Positions 16,957 through 24,259 of a stretch of DNA of 33,084 nucleotides are shown in pieces. The position numbers and the translations under genes were made by a program. The notes below the pieces were generated by a model that saw nothing but the letters and a program-made list of their open reading frames with translations, was not told where the DNA came from and did not search any database. Source of the stretch: Acidobacteriota bacterium (GTDB lineage: Bacteria; Actinomycetota; Acidimicrobiia; Acidimicrobiales; RAAP-2); assembly GCA_018971385.1 (NCBI GenBank), contig JAGXAY010000015.1, forward strand, positions 1 through 33,084, in the 5' to 3' direction. Positions within the stretch are counted from its first letter, which is position 1; every line of letters begins with the position of its first letter.

Positions 16957-17768
16957 CACGAGGACTCGCCGTCGGGGAATCTCACGAGCGCGAGCTGCTG
17001 GGAGACCGCGACGAGAACGCCCCGTTCGTCGAAGAGTTCGCAGCGCTCGTCCACGCTCTCTCCCACCACCACCTCGCAGCGCTGACGGGCCCGGAGCCAC
17101 TGACCCCGGGGGCGCTGACGGAGGTACGTGGTGAGTTGAAGCGTGGGGACCCACCCACTCGAGCCGAGCGGCACCGTCGCCGGCCAGAGACAGTCGGCGG
17201 CGAAGAAGAGGGAGAGGGTATCCCACTCCTGCGCCCCGTCTCGGCGCGCGAGCCAGGTGTCGTGGAACCCCTTCGTCGGGTCGGCCTCCTCCCACCACCG
17301 GCCCTGACTCGGATCGACCCGCAGATCCAGCGCGTCGTGCAGGGTCATACCCTCGGCGCGAGGGGCCGGGGGGCACGACTCGGGCGGGCTGAGGGCGGGT
17401 GGAGCGCTGTACTGGTACCGGGCCGGGACCTCGTCGAGGGTTCCCCAGGTGACGAGAGAGTCGGTGACGACTCGCCCGTCCACTCGCAGACGAACCCGGA
17501 GGAAACTCACCCGTCGACCCTGCTTCACGACCTCGACCTCCGCCTCCCCCACGCCGAGCGAGGGCGCACTGATGAAGTTCGTCGAGAGAGCGAGCACGTC
17601 GCCGTCACGACCGAGGTGGTGGCGCACCACCTGGACGATGACGCACTGCAGGTAGCCCCCGTTCGGCACGCCGTAGACCGTGTAGTCGGGGTGCAGAGTG
17701 ACGAGTAGTGTCCCGTTCTTCTCCTCTACTCGACTGGCGAGCTCCAGTCGTTCGGCTCCGTGACTCAC
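16956..17768 (-). CDS. TesB-like double-hotdog acyl-CoA thioesterase
   Basis: This 270-residue protein has the two-hotdog layout of the TesB/4HBT_3 thioesterase family. The first hotdog has GVPNGGYLQCVIVQVVRHHLG and STNFISAPSLGVGEAEVEVVKQGRRVSFLRVRL. The second has SLFFAADCLWPATVPLG, then PTLQLTTYLRQRPRGQWLRARQRCEVV. Catalytic residues are not certain by eye. Acyl-CoA is the likely substrate, as in mycobacterial and other actinobacterial members. The gene is coupled to arfB by a TGATG overlap and is divergent from the NUDIX gene. Confidence 0.85.
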   Translation of the reverse strand: MSHGAERLELASRVEEKNGTLLVTLHPDYTVYGVPNGGYLQCVIVQVVRHHLGRDGDVLALSTNFISAPSLGVGEAEVEVVKQGRRVSFLRVRLRVDGRVVTDSLVTWGTLDEVPARYQYSAPPALSPPESCPPAPRAEGMTLHDALDLRVDPSQGRWWEEADPTKGFHDTWLARRDGAQEWDTLSLFFAADCLWPATVPLGSSGWVPTLQLTTYLRQRPRGQWLRARQRCEVVVGESVDERCELFDERGVLVAVSQQLALVRFPDGESS

Positions 17769-17780
17769 GTCTCCAGGCTA

Positions 17781-17867
17781 GAGCCCTCCCTTCGCCTCGG
17801 CGGGCTCAGTACTCTGGAGATGAGCCACCCGGGCACACGACGGGTGGCGTACTGAGGAGGGCCCGTG
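17781..17867 (+). promoter_or_regulatory. Structured leader overlapping the NUDIX ribosome site
   Basis: Three perfect complementary pairs lie within 80 bases. GCCACCCG (17824-17831) pairs with CGGGTGGC (17841-17848). CTCAGTAC (17805-17812) pairs with GTACTGAG (17849-17856). GCCCTCC (17783-17789) pairs with GGAGGGC (17856-17862), which contains the ribosome site. A fourth pair, GAGCCC (17781-17786) with GGGCTC (17802-17807), competes with the second and third. The layout resembles a switch on translation start. Confidence 0.45.
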
Positions 17868-18284
17868 ACAAAGCGACACTCGAGTGTGAGGGCCTACGGC
17901 ATTCTGGTTCACGACAACCGCATCGCCCTGGTACGTTCCTCCAACCCCAAGCACGACCCGCCTCTCTGGTGGTTGCCCGGCGGTGGGTTGGACTTCGGCG
18001 AGACCCCCGAGGAGGCGCTGATGAGGGAGTTCATGGAGGAGACGGGACTGCGCGTCGAGCAACCCCGACTTTTTCGAGTCGCCTCCGATCTACGCTCCCG
18101 GGAGAACGGCGACCAGGTCCACACCGTGCGCCTCGTCTACTCGGTGAGCTACCACAGCGGAGACCTCGAGAGTGAGGTCCACGGGACCACCGACCACGCG
18201 GCGTGGTTCAGCCAGGATGAACTCGACGAGATCAACGTCGCCGACTACGCCCGAGACATCCTCGACGCCTGGTTTCAGAAGTAG
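17865..18284 (+). CDS. NUDIX hydrolase
   Basis: This 139-residue protein carries a complete NUDIX box at residues 40-62: Gly40, Glu46, Arg54-Glu55, Glu58-Glu59 and Gly61 within GLDFGETPEEALMREFMEET. NUDIX enzymes cleave nucleoside diphosphates linked to another moiety; the substrate here is not readable. The GTG start has a strong GAGGAGGG (17854-17861) ahead of it, and this ribosome site overlaps the arms of a large inverted repeat. The stop overlaps the convergent acyl-CoA synthetase by 10 bases. Confidence 0.92.
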   Translation: MTKRHSSVRAYGILVHDNRIALVRSSNPKHDPPLWWLPGGGLDFGETPEEALMREFMEETGLRVEQPRLFRVASDLRSRENGDQVHTVRLVYSVSYHSGDLESEVHGTTDHAAWFSQDELDEINVADYARDILDAWFQK

Positions 18285-19927
18285 CGTTCGCGCACGAGGT
18301 CCTTGTGGACCTTGCCGGTCGCCGTCGTGGGGGGGTCGTCACTCGTTAGCACGAACTGACTCGGCACCTGGTAGTGAGCGAGATGGCTGACGGCGAACTC
18401 CCGCAGGTCCTCTTCACGAAGCGAGTCAGCCGCTCTGGTCACGATGAGCGCCCCCACCCGCTGACCGAGCCGTTCGTCGGCCAGCCCCACCACGACGGCC
18501 CGGTCGACGAGAGGGTGGGTTTCGAGGGCGTTCTCGACCTCGACGCAGTAGATGTTCTCACCGGCTCGGATGATCATGTCCTTCACCCGGTCCACGACGT
18601 AGAGGAAACCCTCCTCGTCCCGGTAGCCGAGGTCGCCGGTGCGAAACCAGCCCCCCACGAAGGACTCCCGCGTGGCCTCCTCGTTCTCCCAGTAGCCGAG
18701 GGACAACGTGGGTCCGTTCACCCAGATCTCCCCCACCCGCGTCGGGGGGACGACCTCTCCTCGCTCGTCCCGAATCTCCACGTCCATCACGATGGTGGGG
18801 GTTTGTCCCGTCGAGGACGGTCGAGCCACGTAGTCGTCGCCGTAGTTCTGGGGACCGTAGGCGTTGGTCTCGGTCAGTCCGTAACCGAGGAAGGGCCGGC
18901 CGTGCTCGAGTCGTCGCTCGACGGACTGGACGAGAGACGCCGGAGCCGGGGCCCCACCACCGCCGAGACGAGCGACCGAGGAGAGGTCCGTCGTGTCCAG
19001 AGTCGAGGAGTGCAGCAGATCGAAGGTCTGGGTCGGTACACCCACGACGTGAGTCACTCGGTGGCGCTCGATGAGTTCGAGGACCTCCTCGGGGTGCCAG
19101 CCCCGGGTCATGACCAGTCGAAACTTCCAGGCAAGACTCGAGAGGAGAACGGGGACGAGGCCGGTGACGTGAAAGAGGGGCAGCAGAAGGATGGGCGTCG
19201 TGGGTAGACCCGTCGGTCGGTCGTTCTCCGACGTGCGCAGGGACTCGATGACGAGGCCGGCGGAGAACGCCATGAGGGACTGGCCAATGGCGCCGTGGGT
19301 CGAGATCGCCCCCTTCGGCCGTCCCGTCGTGCCCGAGGTGAAGAGCATGGTGGCGAGGTCGCTTCGAGCGGGGCGGTACTCGGGCGGAGGCGCCGAGTGC
19401 GCCACGACGTCGCGGTAGGGGGTGACACCGACGGAACGGGGGGCGTCCTCCCCCACCACGATCAGGTGATGGGGGTACGTGGCGGTGGCTCGTTGAGCGA
19501 GGTCGAGGAGGTCCTTCGAGACGATGAGGACGTCGGGACGCGCGTCGCTCAGGGCGGACGCCCACTCCTCCTCGCTCCACCACGGATTGAGAGCGACGAG
19601 GACCAGCCCCGCTCCGGTGACGGCGACGAAACTCACCACCCACTCCGGACAGTTCCTCATCGCGATCCCCACCCGGTCCCCCGGGACCAGGTGTCTCTCG
19701 TCGACGAGAAACCTCGAGAGACCGTCCGCCTGTCTCATCACGCGGTCGAAACTCCAGACCTCGTCGCCGACGAGAAGAAAGGGGCTGTCGTCGCCCCGAG
19801 CGGCGTCGTAGAGTTCGCGCAGACTGTTCGGGGCGTGGGAGAACTCCCGGCCCGCTCCCGCCTCGCGGGTCTCGAACAACTCCCCGGGTGCGCTCACCCG
19901 GGAGATGGCCTCACGCAAACTCAGCAC
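18275..19927 (-). CDS. AMP-dependent acyl-CoA synthetase
   Basis: This 550-residue protein of the ANL superfamily activates carboxylic acids as acyl-AMP and then acyl-CoA. It shows the P-loop FTSGTTGRPKGA (196-207), LLLPLFHVTGL, GYGLTETNAYG, the hinge region YVVDRVKDMIIRAGENIY and the catalytic lysine Lys539 in TATGKVHK. The GTG at 19927 is chosen because GGGAGGGGG lies just before it. The frame is open about 90 codons upstream but would then run antisense through the DUF167 gene. The acid used cannot be stated; a medium- or long-chain fatty acid is plausible. Confidence 0.92.
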   Translation of the reverse strand: MLSLREAISRVSAPGELFETREAGAGREFSHAPNSLRELYDAARGDDSPFLLVGDEVWSFDRVMRQADGLSRFLVDERHLVPGDRVGIAMRNCPEWVVSFVAVTGAGLVLVALNPWWSEEEWASALSDARPDVLIVSKDLLDLAQRATATYPHHLIVVGEDAPRSVGVTPYRDVVAHSAPPPEYRPARSDLATMLFTSGTTGRPKGAISTHGAIGQSLMAFSAGLVIESLRTSENDRPTGLPTTPILLLPLFHVTGLVPVLLSSLAWKFRLVMTRGWHPEEVLELIERHRVTHVVGVPTQTFDLLHSSTLDTTDLSSVARLGGGGAPAPASLVQSVERRLEHGRPFLGYGLTETNAYGPQNYGDDYVARPSSTGQTPTIVMDVEIRDERGEVVPPTRVGEIWVNGPTLSLGYWENEEATRESFVGGWFRTGDLGYRDEEGFLYVVDRVKDMIIRAGENIYCVEVENALETHPLVDRAVVVGLADERLGQRVGALIVTRAADSLREEDLREFAVSHLAHYQVPSQFVLTSDDPPTTATGKVHKDLVRERYF

Positions 19928-19966
19928 GGCTACCCCCTCCCGACTGTAGAGCGTTAGGGTGAGCCG

Positions 19967-20245
19967 GTGGACGACCTCCTCGTCGATATCTGGGTGCACC
20001 CCGGGTCCCGGGTCACGCGAGTGGGGGGACGTCGGGAGGGGGCCCTCGTCGTCAAGGTCCGGGCCCGGGCCGTCGACGGCGCGGCGAACGACGCCCTGCT
20101 CGAGGCGGTGGCCGACGCCTTCGAGCGACCCCCGAGAGACGTCGCCCTGGAGCGCGGTCGGCGTTCCCGCCACAAAGTCGTTCGCGTCAGTGGCCCCGCC
20201 CACCTCCTGCGGGAACGTTTAGAGGAGCTACGGGCGAGGGACTAG
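19967..20245 (+). CDS. DUF167 (YggU-like) family protein
   Basis: This 92-residue protein matches the DUF167/YggU family of unknown function. The family core is present: VHPGSRVTRVGG, LVVKVRARAVDGAANDALLEAVADAF, then VALERGRRSRHKVVRVSG. The GTG start lacks a clear ribosome site and lies 39 bases from the divergent acyl-CoA synthetase start. Its stop shares CTAG with the stop of the convergent desaturase gene. Confidence 0.9.
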   Translation: MDDLLVDIWVHPGSRVTRVGGRREGALVVKVRARAVDGAANDALLEAVADAFERPPRDVALERGRRSRHKVVRVSGPAHLLRERLEELRARD

Positions 20246-21171
20246 GCCGGGGCTCCGGCCACCCCCGCGGCCCGCTCGGCCGCGCGCGCGACGCTCGCCC
20301 GCAAGGTGTCGAGGGAGGCGAACAGGCGCTCGCGGGCCTTCTCGGCCTCACCGTTCAGCCCCTCGAGCGCCGAGATCTTCCACGAGTCCACCATCGGCTC
20401 CACGACGTCCTCCAAAAACTGCTGGAGCCCGTAGATGCCCTCGCGAGCGATGCGCACGGCGTGGCGGGTGAAGCGCGGAATCCCCGTTCCCGGCATCGCG
20501 AATCGTTCGATCTGTCGTTCGAGGGACTGCACGATCGTCGAGGGGTCGATGAGCAGGGCCGCCCCCACGAGGTCCCGGTAGAACATGTAGTGCTTGGTCT
20601 CGTCTCCGGCGACGAGGCCGAGGACGTTACGACCGACCCGGTCCTCCTTCGGGAGTTTCGAGGCGGTGTTGCGGTGCGCAATCTGGGTGGCGCGCTCCTG
20701 GAAGGCGACGTAGGAGATGAGGTCGGAGAAGGTCTCGGGTTCGGGGTACTCCCCGCTCGTCATCTGGATTCTCCGGCCGTCCTCGAGAACCACCGGGTCG
20801 ATGCAGCGCGAGATGTTCACCCAGTCGCGCATCACCATGGCGTGGCGATTCTCCTCCGCCGTCCACTGGTAGGACCACTCCCGAATGGGGTGGTCCTTCG
20901 GGGCGTGGCCAAGAATGGTTGTTGTGTAGTACGGCAGGTTGTCCTCGGTGAGCAGATTCACGTAAATCGAGGACCGAACCCCCTCGCTCGTCACGTACTG
21001 GTCGGGTGACCAGGGGCTCGTCTGAAAGTCCTCCCCCTCACCCCAGGGGATCTGCTCGTGGGGGTACCACAGGCGCGGCGCGTCCATGTGGCGATTGAAG
21101 AGGCGCTCTACGTCGGCTCGAATGTCGAAGAGGATCTCGCGATCGGGTACGTCGTGTGACTCCACCGTCAT
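20242..21171 (-). CDS. Acyl-ACP desaturase, soluble diiron
   Basis: This 309-residue protein belongs to the stearoyl-ACP desaturase family, ferritin-like diiron enzymes that put a double bond in acyl-ACP chains. All six expected ligands are seen: Glu76, Glu107 and His110 in EENRH, Glu159 in FQERATQ, and Glu191 and His194 in DETKH. The lead-in RLWYPHEQIPWGEGEDF is typical of actinobacterial members. The start could be ATG 21171, ATG 21195 (eight residues more) or GTG 21165, and no ribosome site decides it. It is divergent from an MFS exporter, with a candidate MarR operator between them. Confidence 0.92.
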   Translation of the reverse strand: MTVESHDVPDREILFDIRADVERLFNRHMDAPRLWYPHEQIPWGEGEDFQTSPWSPDQYVTSEGVRSSIYVNLLTEDNLPYYTTTILGHAPKDHPIREWSYQWTAEENRHAMVMRDWVNISRCIDPVVLEDGRRIQMTSGEYPEPETFSDLISYVAFQERATQIAHRNTASKLPKEDRVGRNVLGLVAGDETKHYMFYRDLVGAALLIDPSTIVQSLERQIERFAMPGTGIPRFTRHAVRIAREGIYGLQQFLEDVVEPMVDSWKISALEGLNGEAEKARERLFASLDTLRASVARAAERAAGVAGAPA

Positions 21172-21239
21172 CCTTAGAAATACTGAGGTTCCCATCGTAC
21201 TCGCGCACCACGGCGCCGCCCGTTAAGAATCCCTCTATC

Positions 21240-21266
21240 TAGTTGCTTATCGGCAAGCAATTAACC
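21240..21266. promoter_or_regulatory. Candidate MarR operator, copy 2
   Basis: This copy of the site at 13935-13961 has longer perfect arms: TTGCTT (21243-21248) and AAGCAA (21255-21260), with six bases between. It ends 16 bases before the GTG of the DHA2 exporter and lies about 45-70 bases upstream of the desaturase starts, so one bound regulator could control both genes. Confidence 0.62.
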
Positions 21267-21282
21267 GCTATCCTTCCCCGTA

Positions 21283-23019
21283 GTGGCGTCACTCTCCTTC
21301 CTTCGACCGACCCCCCCGTCCACCCTCGAGACCTCCTCGCGTTACAAGTGGGTGGCCCTCGCCATCGTCACGACGGGGATGTTGATGGCCACCATCGACT
21401 CCTCCATCGTTCTCATCGCGATGCCGGCGATTTTCCGGGGCATCGGGATGGACCCCCTGCAGCCGGGCAACTCCTTCTACCTGCTGTGGATGATGCTCGG
21501 ATTCCTGATCGTGACCTCCGTCTTGGTCGTGAGCCTCGGGCGTCTCGGGGACATGTACGGACGGGTGCGGATCTACAACGCCGGCTTCGCCCTCTTCACC
21601 CTCTTCTCGGCCGCCCTCTCGGTGACCTGGATGCACGGGCGCGCCGCCGGGTGGTGGCTCGTGATTATGCGCCTCTTTCAAGCCCTCGGCGCCGCCATGT
21701 TGATGTCCAACTCCTCGGCGATTCTGACCGACGCCTTCCCTGCCCACCAACGGGGTCTCGCCATGGGCGCCAATCAGGCGGCCGCGTTCTCGGGCTCCTT
21801 CATCGGCCTCATCGTGGGTGGACTGCTCGCCCCCTTCGATTGGCACCTCATCTTCCTCGTCTCGGTGCCGGTGGGTATCGCCGGCACCTACTTCGGCTAC
21901 CGGTCCCTCCGAGAACTGGGGGAACGCCACCGCGCCCGCATCGACTGGTGGGGCAATCTCACCTTCGCGCTCGGGCTCGTCTCTCTCATGGTGGGTCTCA
22001 CCTACGGCATTCAGTCCTACGGGGGACACCCCATGGGCTGGACCTCACCCCTCGTGCGGGGCGGAATCGTCCTCGGCGTGACGCTCCTCGCGGTATTCGT
22101 CGTCATGGAACGGCGCATCGCCGAACCCATGTTCCGCCTCCCCCTCCTCAAGATCCGGGCCTTCACCTCGGGGGTCGCCGCGTCCTTTCTCGCCGCCCTC
22201 TCGCGAGGGGGACTCATGTTCCTTCTCGTGATCTGGCTGCAGGGCATCTGGCTGCCCGAGCACGGCTACGACTTCGCGCGCACGCCCCTGTGGGCCGGGG
22301 TCGCCATGATTCCCCTCACCGTCGGGATGCTCATCTCCGGACCGCTCTCGGGGTACCTCTCCGACCGCTTCGGGCCCCGGCCCTTCGCGACGGGGGGCAT
22401 GATCGGCACGGCCGGGTGCTTCCTCGCCCTCCAGCTCATCCCGGTCGACTTCTCCTACCCCGTCTTCGGCCTCGTCCTCTTTCTCACCGGACTCTGCATG
22501 GCGGCCTTCGGGTCACCCAATCGCGCCGGCGTGATGAACGCCCTGCCCCCGCGCGAGCGCGGCGTCGGGTCGGGGATGTACACCACGTTCCAGAACTCGG
22601 CCCAGGTCTTCTCCATCGGCCTCTTCTTCACCCTGCTCATCGTGGGTCTCTCGGCGAGTCTCTCCACCCAGCTCGACGCCGGGCTGCTCGCTCACGGGGT
22701 CTCCCCCCTCGACGCGGCGCGCGCGAGTCACCTCCCGCCCATCGCCACCCTCTTCGCGGCCTTTCTCGGGGTGAACCCCGTCGCCCACCTCCTCGGGGCC
22801 CACGGGCTCGCGTCCCTCACGGCTGCTCAGCGCGCCACGTTGACGGGACACTCCTTCTTCCCCCACCTCATCCAGAACAGTTTTCACACCGGCCTGCGCT
22901 GGGCCCTCGACTTCGCCATCGGGGCCAGTCTCCTCGCGGCCCTCGCGAGTTGGGTTCGCGGTGAGCGCGTGCCGCTCGAGGAGCTCTCCCTCCCGGGCGA
23001 GGTCCTCGTCACCGACTAG
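21283..23019 (+). CDS. DHA2/EmrB-type MFS multidrug exporter
   Basis: This 578-residue protein has about 14 membrane spans, the DHA2 (EmrB/QacA) layout. Diagnostic parts are MATIDSSIVLIAMPAI in the first span, the loop motif GRLGDMYGRVR, and the long exterior region near HGVSPLDAARASHLPP before the last span. Such proteins expel drugs, dyes or lipophilic compounds with proton antiport. The GTG start at 21283 follows the candidate MarR operator. It converges on the precorrin-2 dehydrogenase gene, whose open frame continues into it on the other strand. Confidence 0.9.
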   Translation: MASLSFLRPTPPSTLETSSRYKWVALAIVTTGMLMATIDSSIVLIAMPAIFRGIGMDPLQPGNSFYLLWMMLGFLIVTSVLVVSLGRLGDMYGRVRIYNAGFALFTLFSAALSVTWMHGRAAGWWLVIMRLFQALGAAMLMSNSSAILTDAFPAHQRGLAMGANQAAAFSGSFIGLIVGGLLAPFDWHLIFLVSVPVGIAGTYFGYRSLRELGERHRARIDWWGNLTFALGLVSLMVGLTYGIQSYGGHPMGWTSPLVRGGIVLGVTLLAVFVVMERRIAEPMFRLPLLKIRAFTSGVAASFLAALSRGGLMFLLVIWLQGIWLPEHGYDFARTPLWAGVAMIPLTVGMLISGPLSGYLSDRFGPRPFATGGMIGTAGCFLALQLIPVDFSYPVFGLVLFLTGLCMAAFGSPNRAGVMNALPPRERGVGSGMYTTFQNSAQVFSIGLFFTLLIVGLSASLSTQLDAGLLAHGVSPLDAARASHLPPIATLFAAFLGVNPVAHLLGAHGLASLTAAQRATLTGHSFFPHLIQNSFHTGLRWALDFAIGASLLAALASWVRGERVPLEELSLPGEVLVTD

Positions 23020-23559
23020 TTCCTCGATCCGGTCCCGCCAGTCGAACTCCGTACTGACCCCCCGCTCGTGAAGAACTCGTCGCTCCTCTCGCAGCTGATC
23101 GGCGACCCGTCCGAGTCCCCGCGGGAGGGCGTTGGCGATCCGGTCGCGGATCCATCCAGCGAGTCCCGGTGAGGCTCCGGACGTCGAGACCGCGACGACC
23201 ACGTCGCCTTCTCGGTGCAGAGCGGTGAAGAACACGTCACTTCGTCGGGGGTCGTCTACGGCGGTGACGAAGCAGTGACGACGGCGGGCTTCGGCGAACA
23301 CGCGGTCGTTGACCTCGCCGTCCCCCGTCGCCGAGACGACCCAGTCCACGCCCTCGAGGTCCCCGTCGCGGTAGGGGCGAATCTGCAGTGAGGCGAGCCA
23401 CTCCGGAGGGGTCTCTCGACACTCGAGGGTCACGACGTGGACTCGCGCACCGGCCTCGTGAAGCTGGCGAGCCTTGCCCGCTCCGACTGCGCCAAAACCG
23501 ATGACCAGAACGTCCCGGTCCTCGAGCCGTAGGGCCACCGGGAAGACGGAGCTACTCAC
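22513..23559 (-). CDS. Precorrin-2 dehydrogenase/sirohydrochlorin synthase with long antisense-overlapping tail
   Basis: The first 180 or so residues match the Met8/SirC and CysG N-terminal family. They show the NAD-binding GFGAVGAGK (21-29), FVTAVDDPRRSDVFF with the catalytic-type aspartate, and VSTSGASPGLAGWIRDRI. This enzyme oxidises precorrin-2 to sirohydrochlorin for siroheme. The GTG at 23559 has GAGGGGG ahead and overlaps the methyltransferase stop by eight bases. No in-frame stop occurs at the end of the domain. The frame runs on for about 168 charged residues antisense to the MFS exporter and stops at 22513. That tail resembles shadow sequence, so either the protein really has it or a frameshift hides the true end. 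Confidence 0.78.
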   Translation of the reverse strand: MSSSVFPVALRLEDRDVLVIGFGAVGAGKARQLHEAGARVHVVTLECRETPPEWLASLQIRPYRDGDLEGVDWVVSATGDGEVNDRVFAEARRRHCFVTAVDDPRRSDVFFTALHREGDVVVAVSTSGASPGLAGWIRDRIANALPRGLGRVADQLREERRVLHERGVSTEFDWRDRIEELVGDEDLAREGELLERHALTANPTREGREETGPDGEVEGPAQAGVKTVLDEVGEEGVSRQRGALSSREGREPVGPEEVGDGVHPEKGREEGGDGREVTRARRVEGGDPVSEQPGVELGGETRRETHDEQGEEEADGEDLGRVLERGVHPRPDAALARGQGVHHAGAIG

Positions 23560-24259
23560 GAGCCCCCTCGACTCCTCGCGCGACGTCACCCACGACGAGA
23601 ACGGCCGGCGCGCGCCCGGTCCAGTCGCCCAGTTCCTCGAGGGTGCCCCAGCGGACCCGCTGATCGGGCCAGGAGGCCCACTCCACCGACGCGACCGGAG
23701 TCTCTAACTCGAGGCCGGCCGCCCGCAACTCCTCGGCGATCTCTCGTCGTCGGCCACTGCCCATCGCGACGACCAGGGTGTCCACGTGGGTCGCGAGGTC
23801 GCCGACCGGCGTGGGCTCTCCCCCCTCGCCGACCGCACTCACGAGGGCGACCCGACGGGACACTCCCCGGGTCGTCAGAGCGATGCCGGCGAGGGCGGGC
23901 GCACTGAGCAGGGAACTGAGACCGGGCACGATCTCCACCTCCACGCCCCGAGCCCGCAGGACCTCGACCTCTTCGGCCCCCCGGCCGAAGATGAAGGGGT
24001 CGCCCCCCTTAAGGCGCACGACTCGCTCGTGGCGCGCGCTCAGCTCCACCAGGAGCTCGTTGATGAACGCCTGGCGGTGGGAGTCACCGGGACCCTTGCC
24101 GACGTCGAATCGTTCCGCCGACGCCGGGGCGAGGGCGATGACCTCGGGGGCGACGAGGCGGTCGTAGACGACGGCGTCGGCTTCGAGCAGACGGTCCCTC
24201 GCCCGAAGCGTCAGGAGGTCGAGGGCCCCCGGCCCGGCCCCCACGAGAGAGACCCTCAC
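23552..24259 (-). CDS. cobA: Uroporphyrinogen-III C-methyltransferase
   Basis: This 235-residue SAM-dependent enzyme makes precorrin-2 from uroporphyrinogen III. The family signs are SLVGAGPGALDLLTLRA at the start, VVYDRLV, VVRLKGGDPFIFGRGAEE and the PGLSSLLSAPALAGIALTTRG segment. The GTG at 24259 overlaps the sulfite reductase stop as GTGA. The frame is open upstream but only within that gene. It forms a siroheme supply operon with the reductase before it and the dehydrogenase after it. Confidence 0.94.
   Translation of the reverse strand: MRVSLVGAGPGALDLLTLRARDRLLEADAVVYDRLVAPEVIALAPASAERFDVGKGPGDSHRQAFINELLVELSARHERVVRLKGGDPFIFGRGAEEVEVLRARGVEVEIVPGLSSLLSAPALAGIALTTRGVSRRVALVSAVGEGGEPTPVGDLATHVDTLVVAMGSGRRREIAEELRAAGLELETPVASVEWASWPDQRVRWGTLEELGDWTGRAPAVLVVGDVARGVEGARE

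Noticed and set aside
16957-17376. 140-residue N-terminal extension of the ArfB-like protein
   Set aside because: It overlaps the thioesterase gene in another frame and is low-complexity Arg/Pro/Gly sequence.
18558-19643. Long minus-strand frame inside the acyl-CoA synthetase
   Set aside because: It has an Arg/Pro/Gly-rich shadow composition. The real gene in the other minus frame shows all ANL motifs.
19928-20203. N-terminal extension of the acyl-CoA synthetase
   Set aside because: It would run antisense through the DUF167 gene, and a strong ribosome site precedes the GTG at 19927.
21243-22964. 573-codon open frame on the plus strand over the DHA2 exporter
   Set aside because: It is rich in Arg, Pro and His, lacks domains and lies in a shifted frame of a clear membrane transporter.
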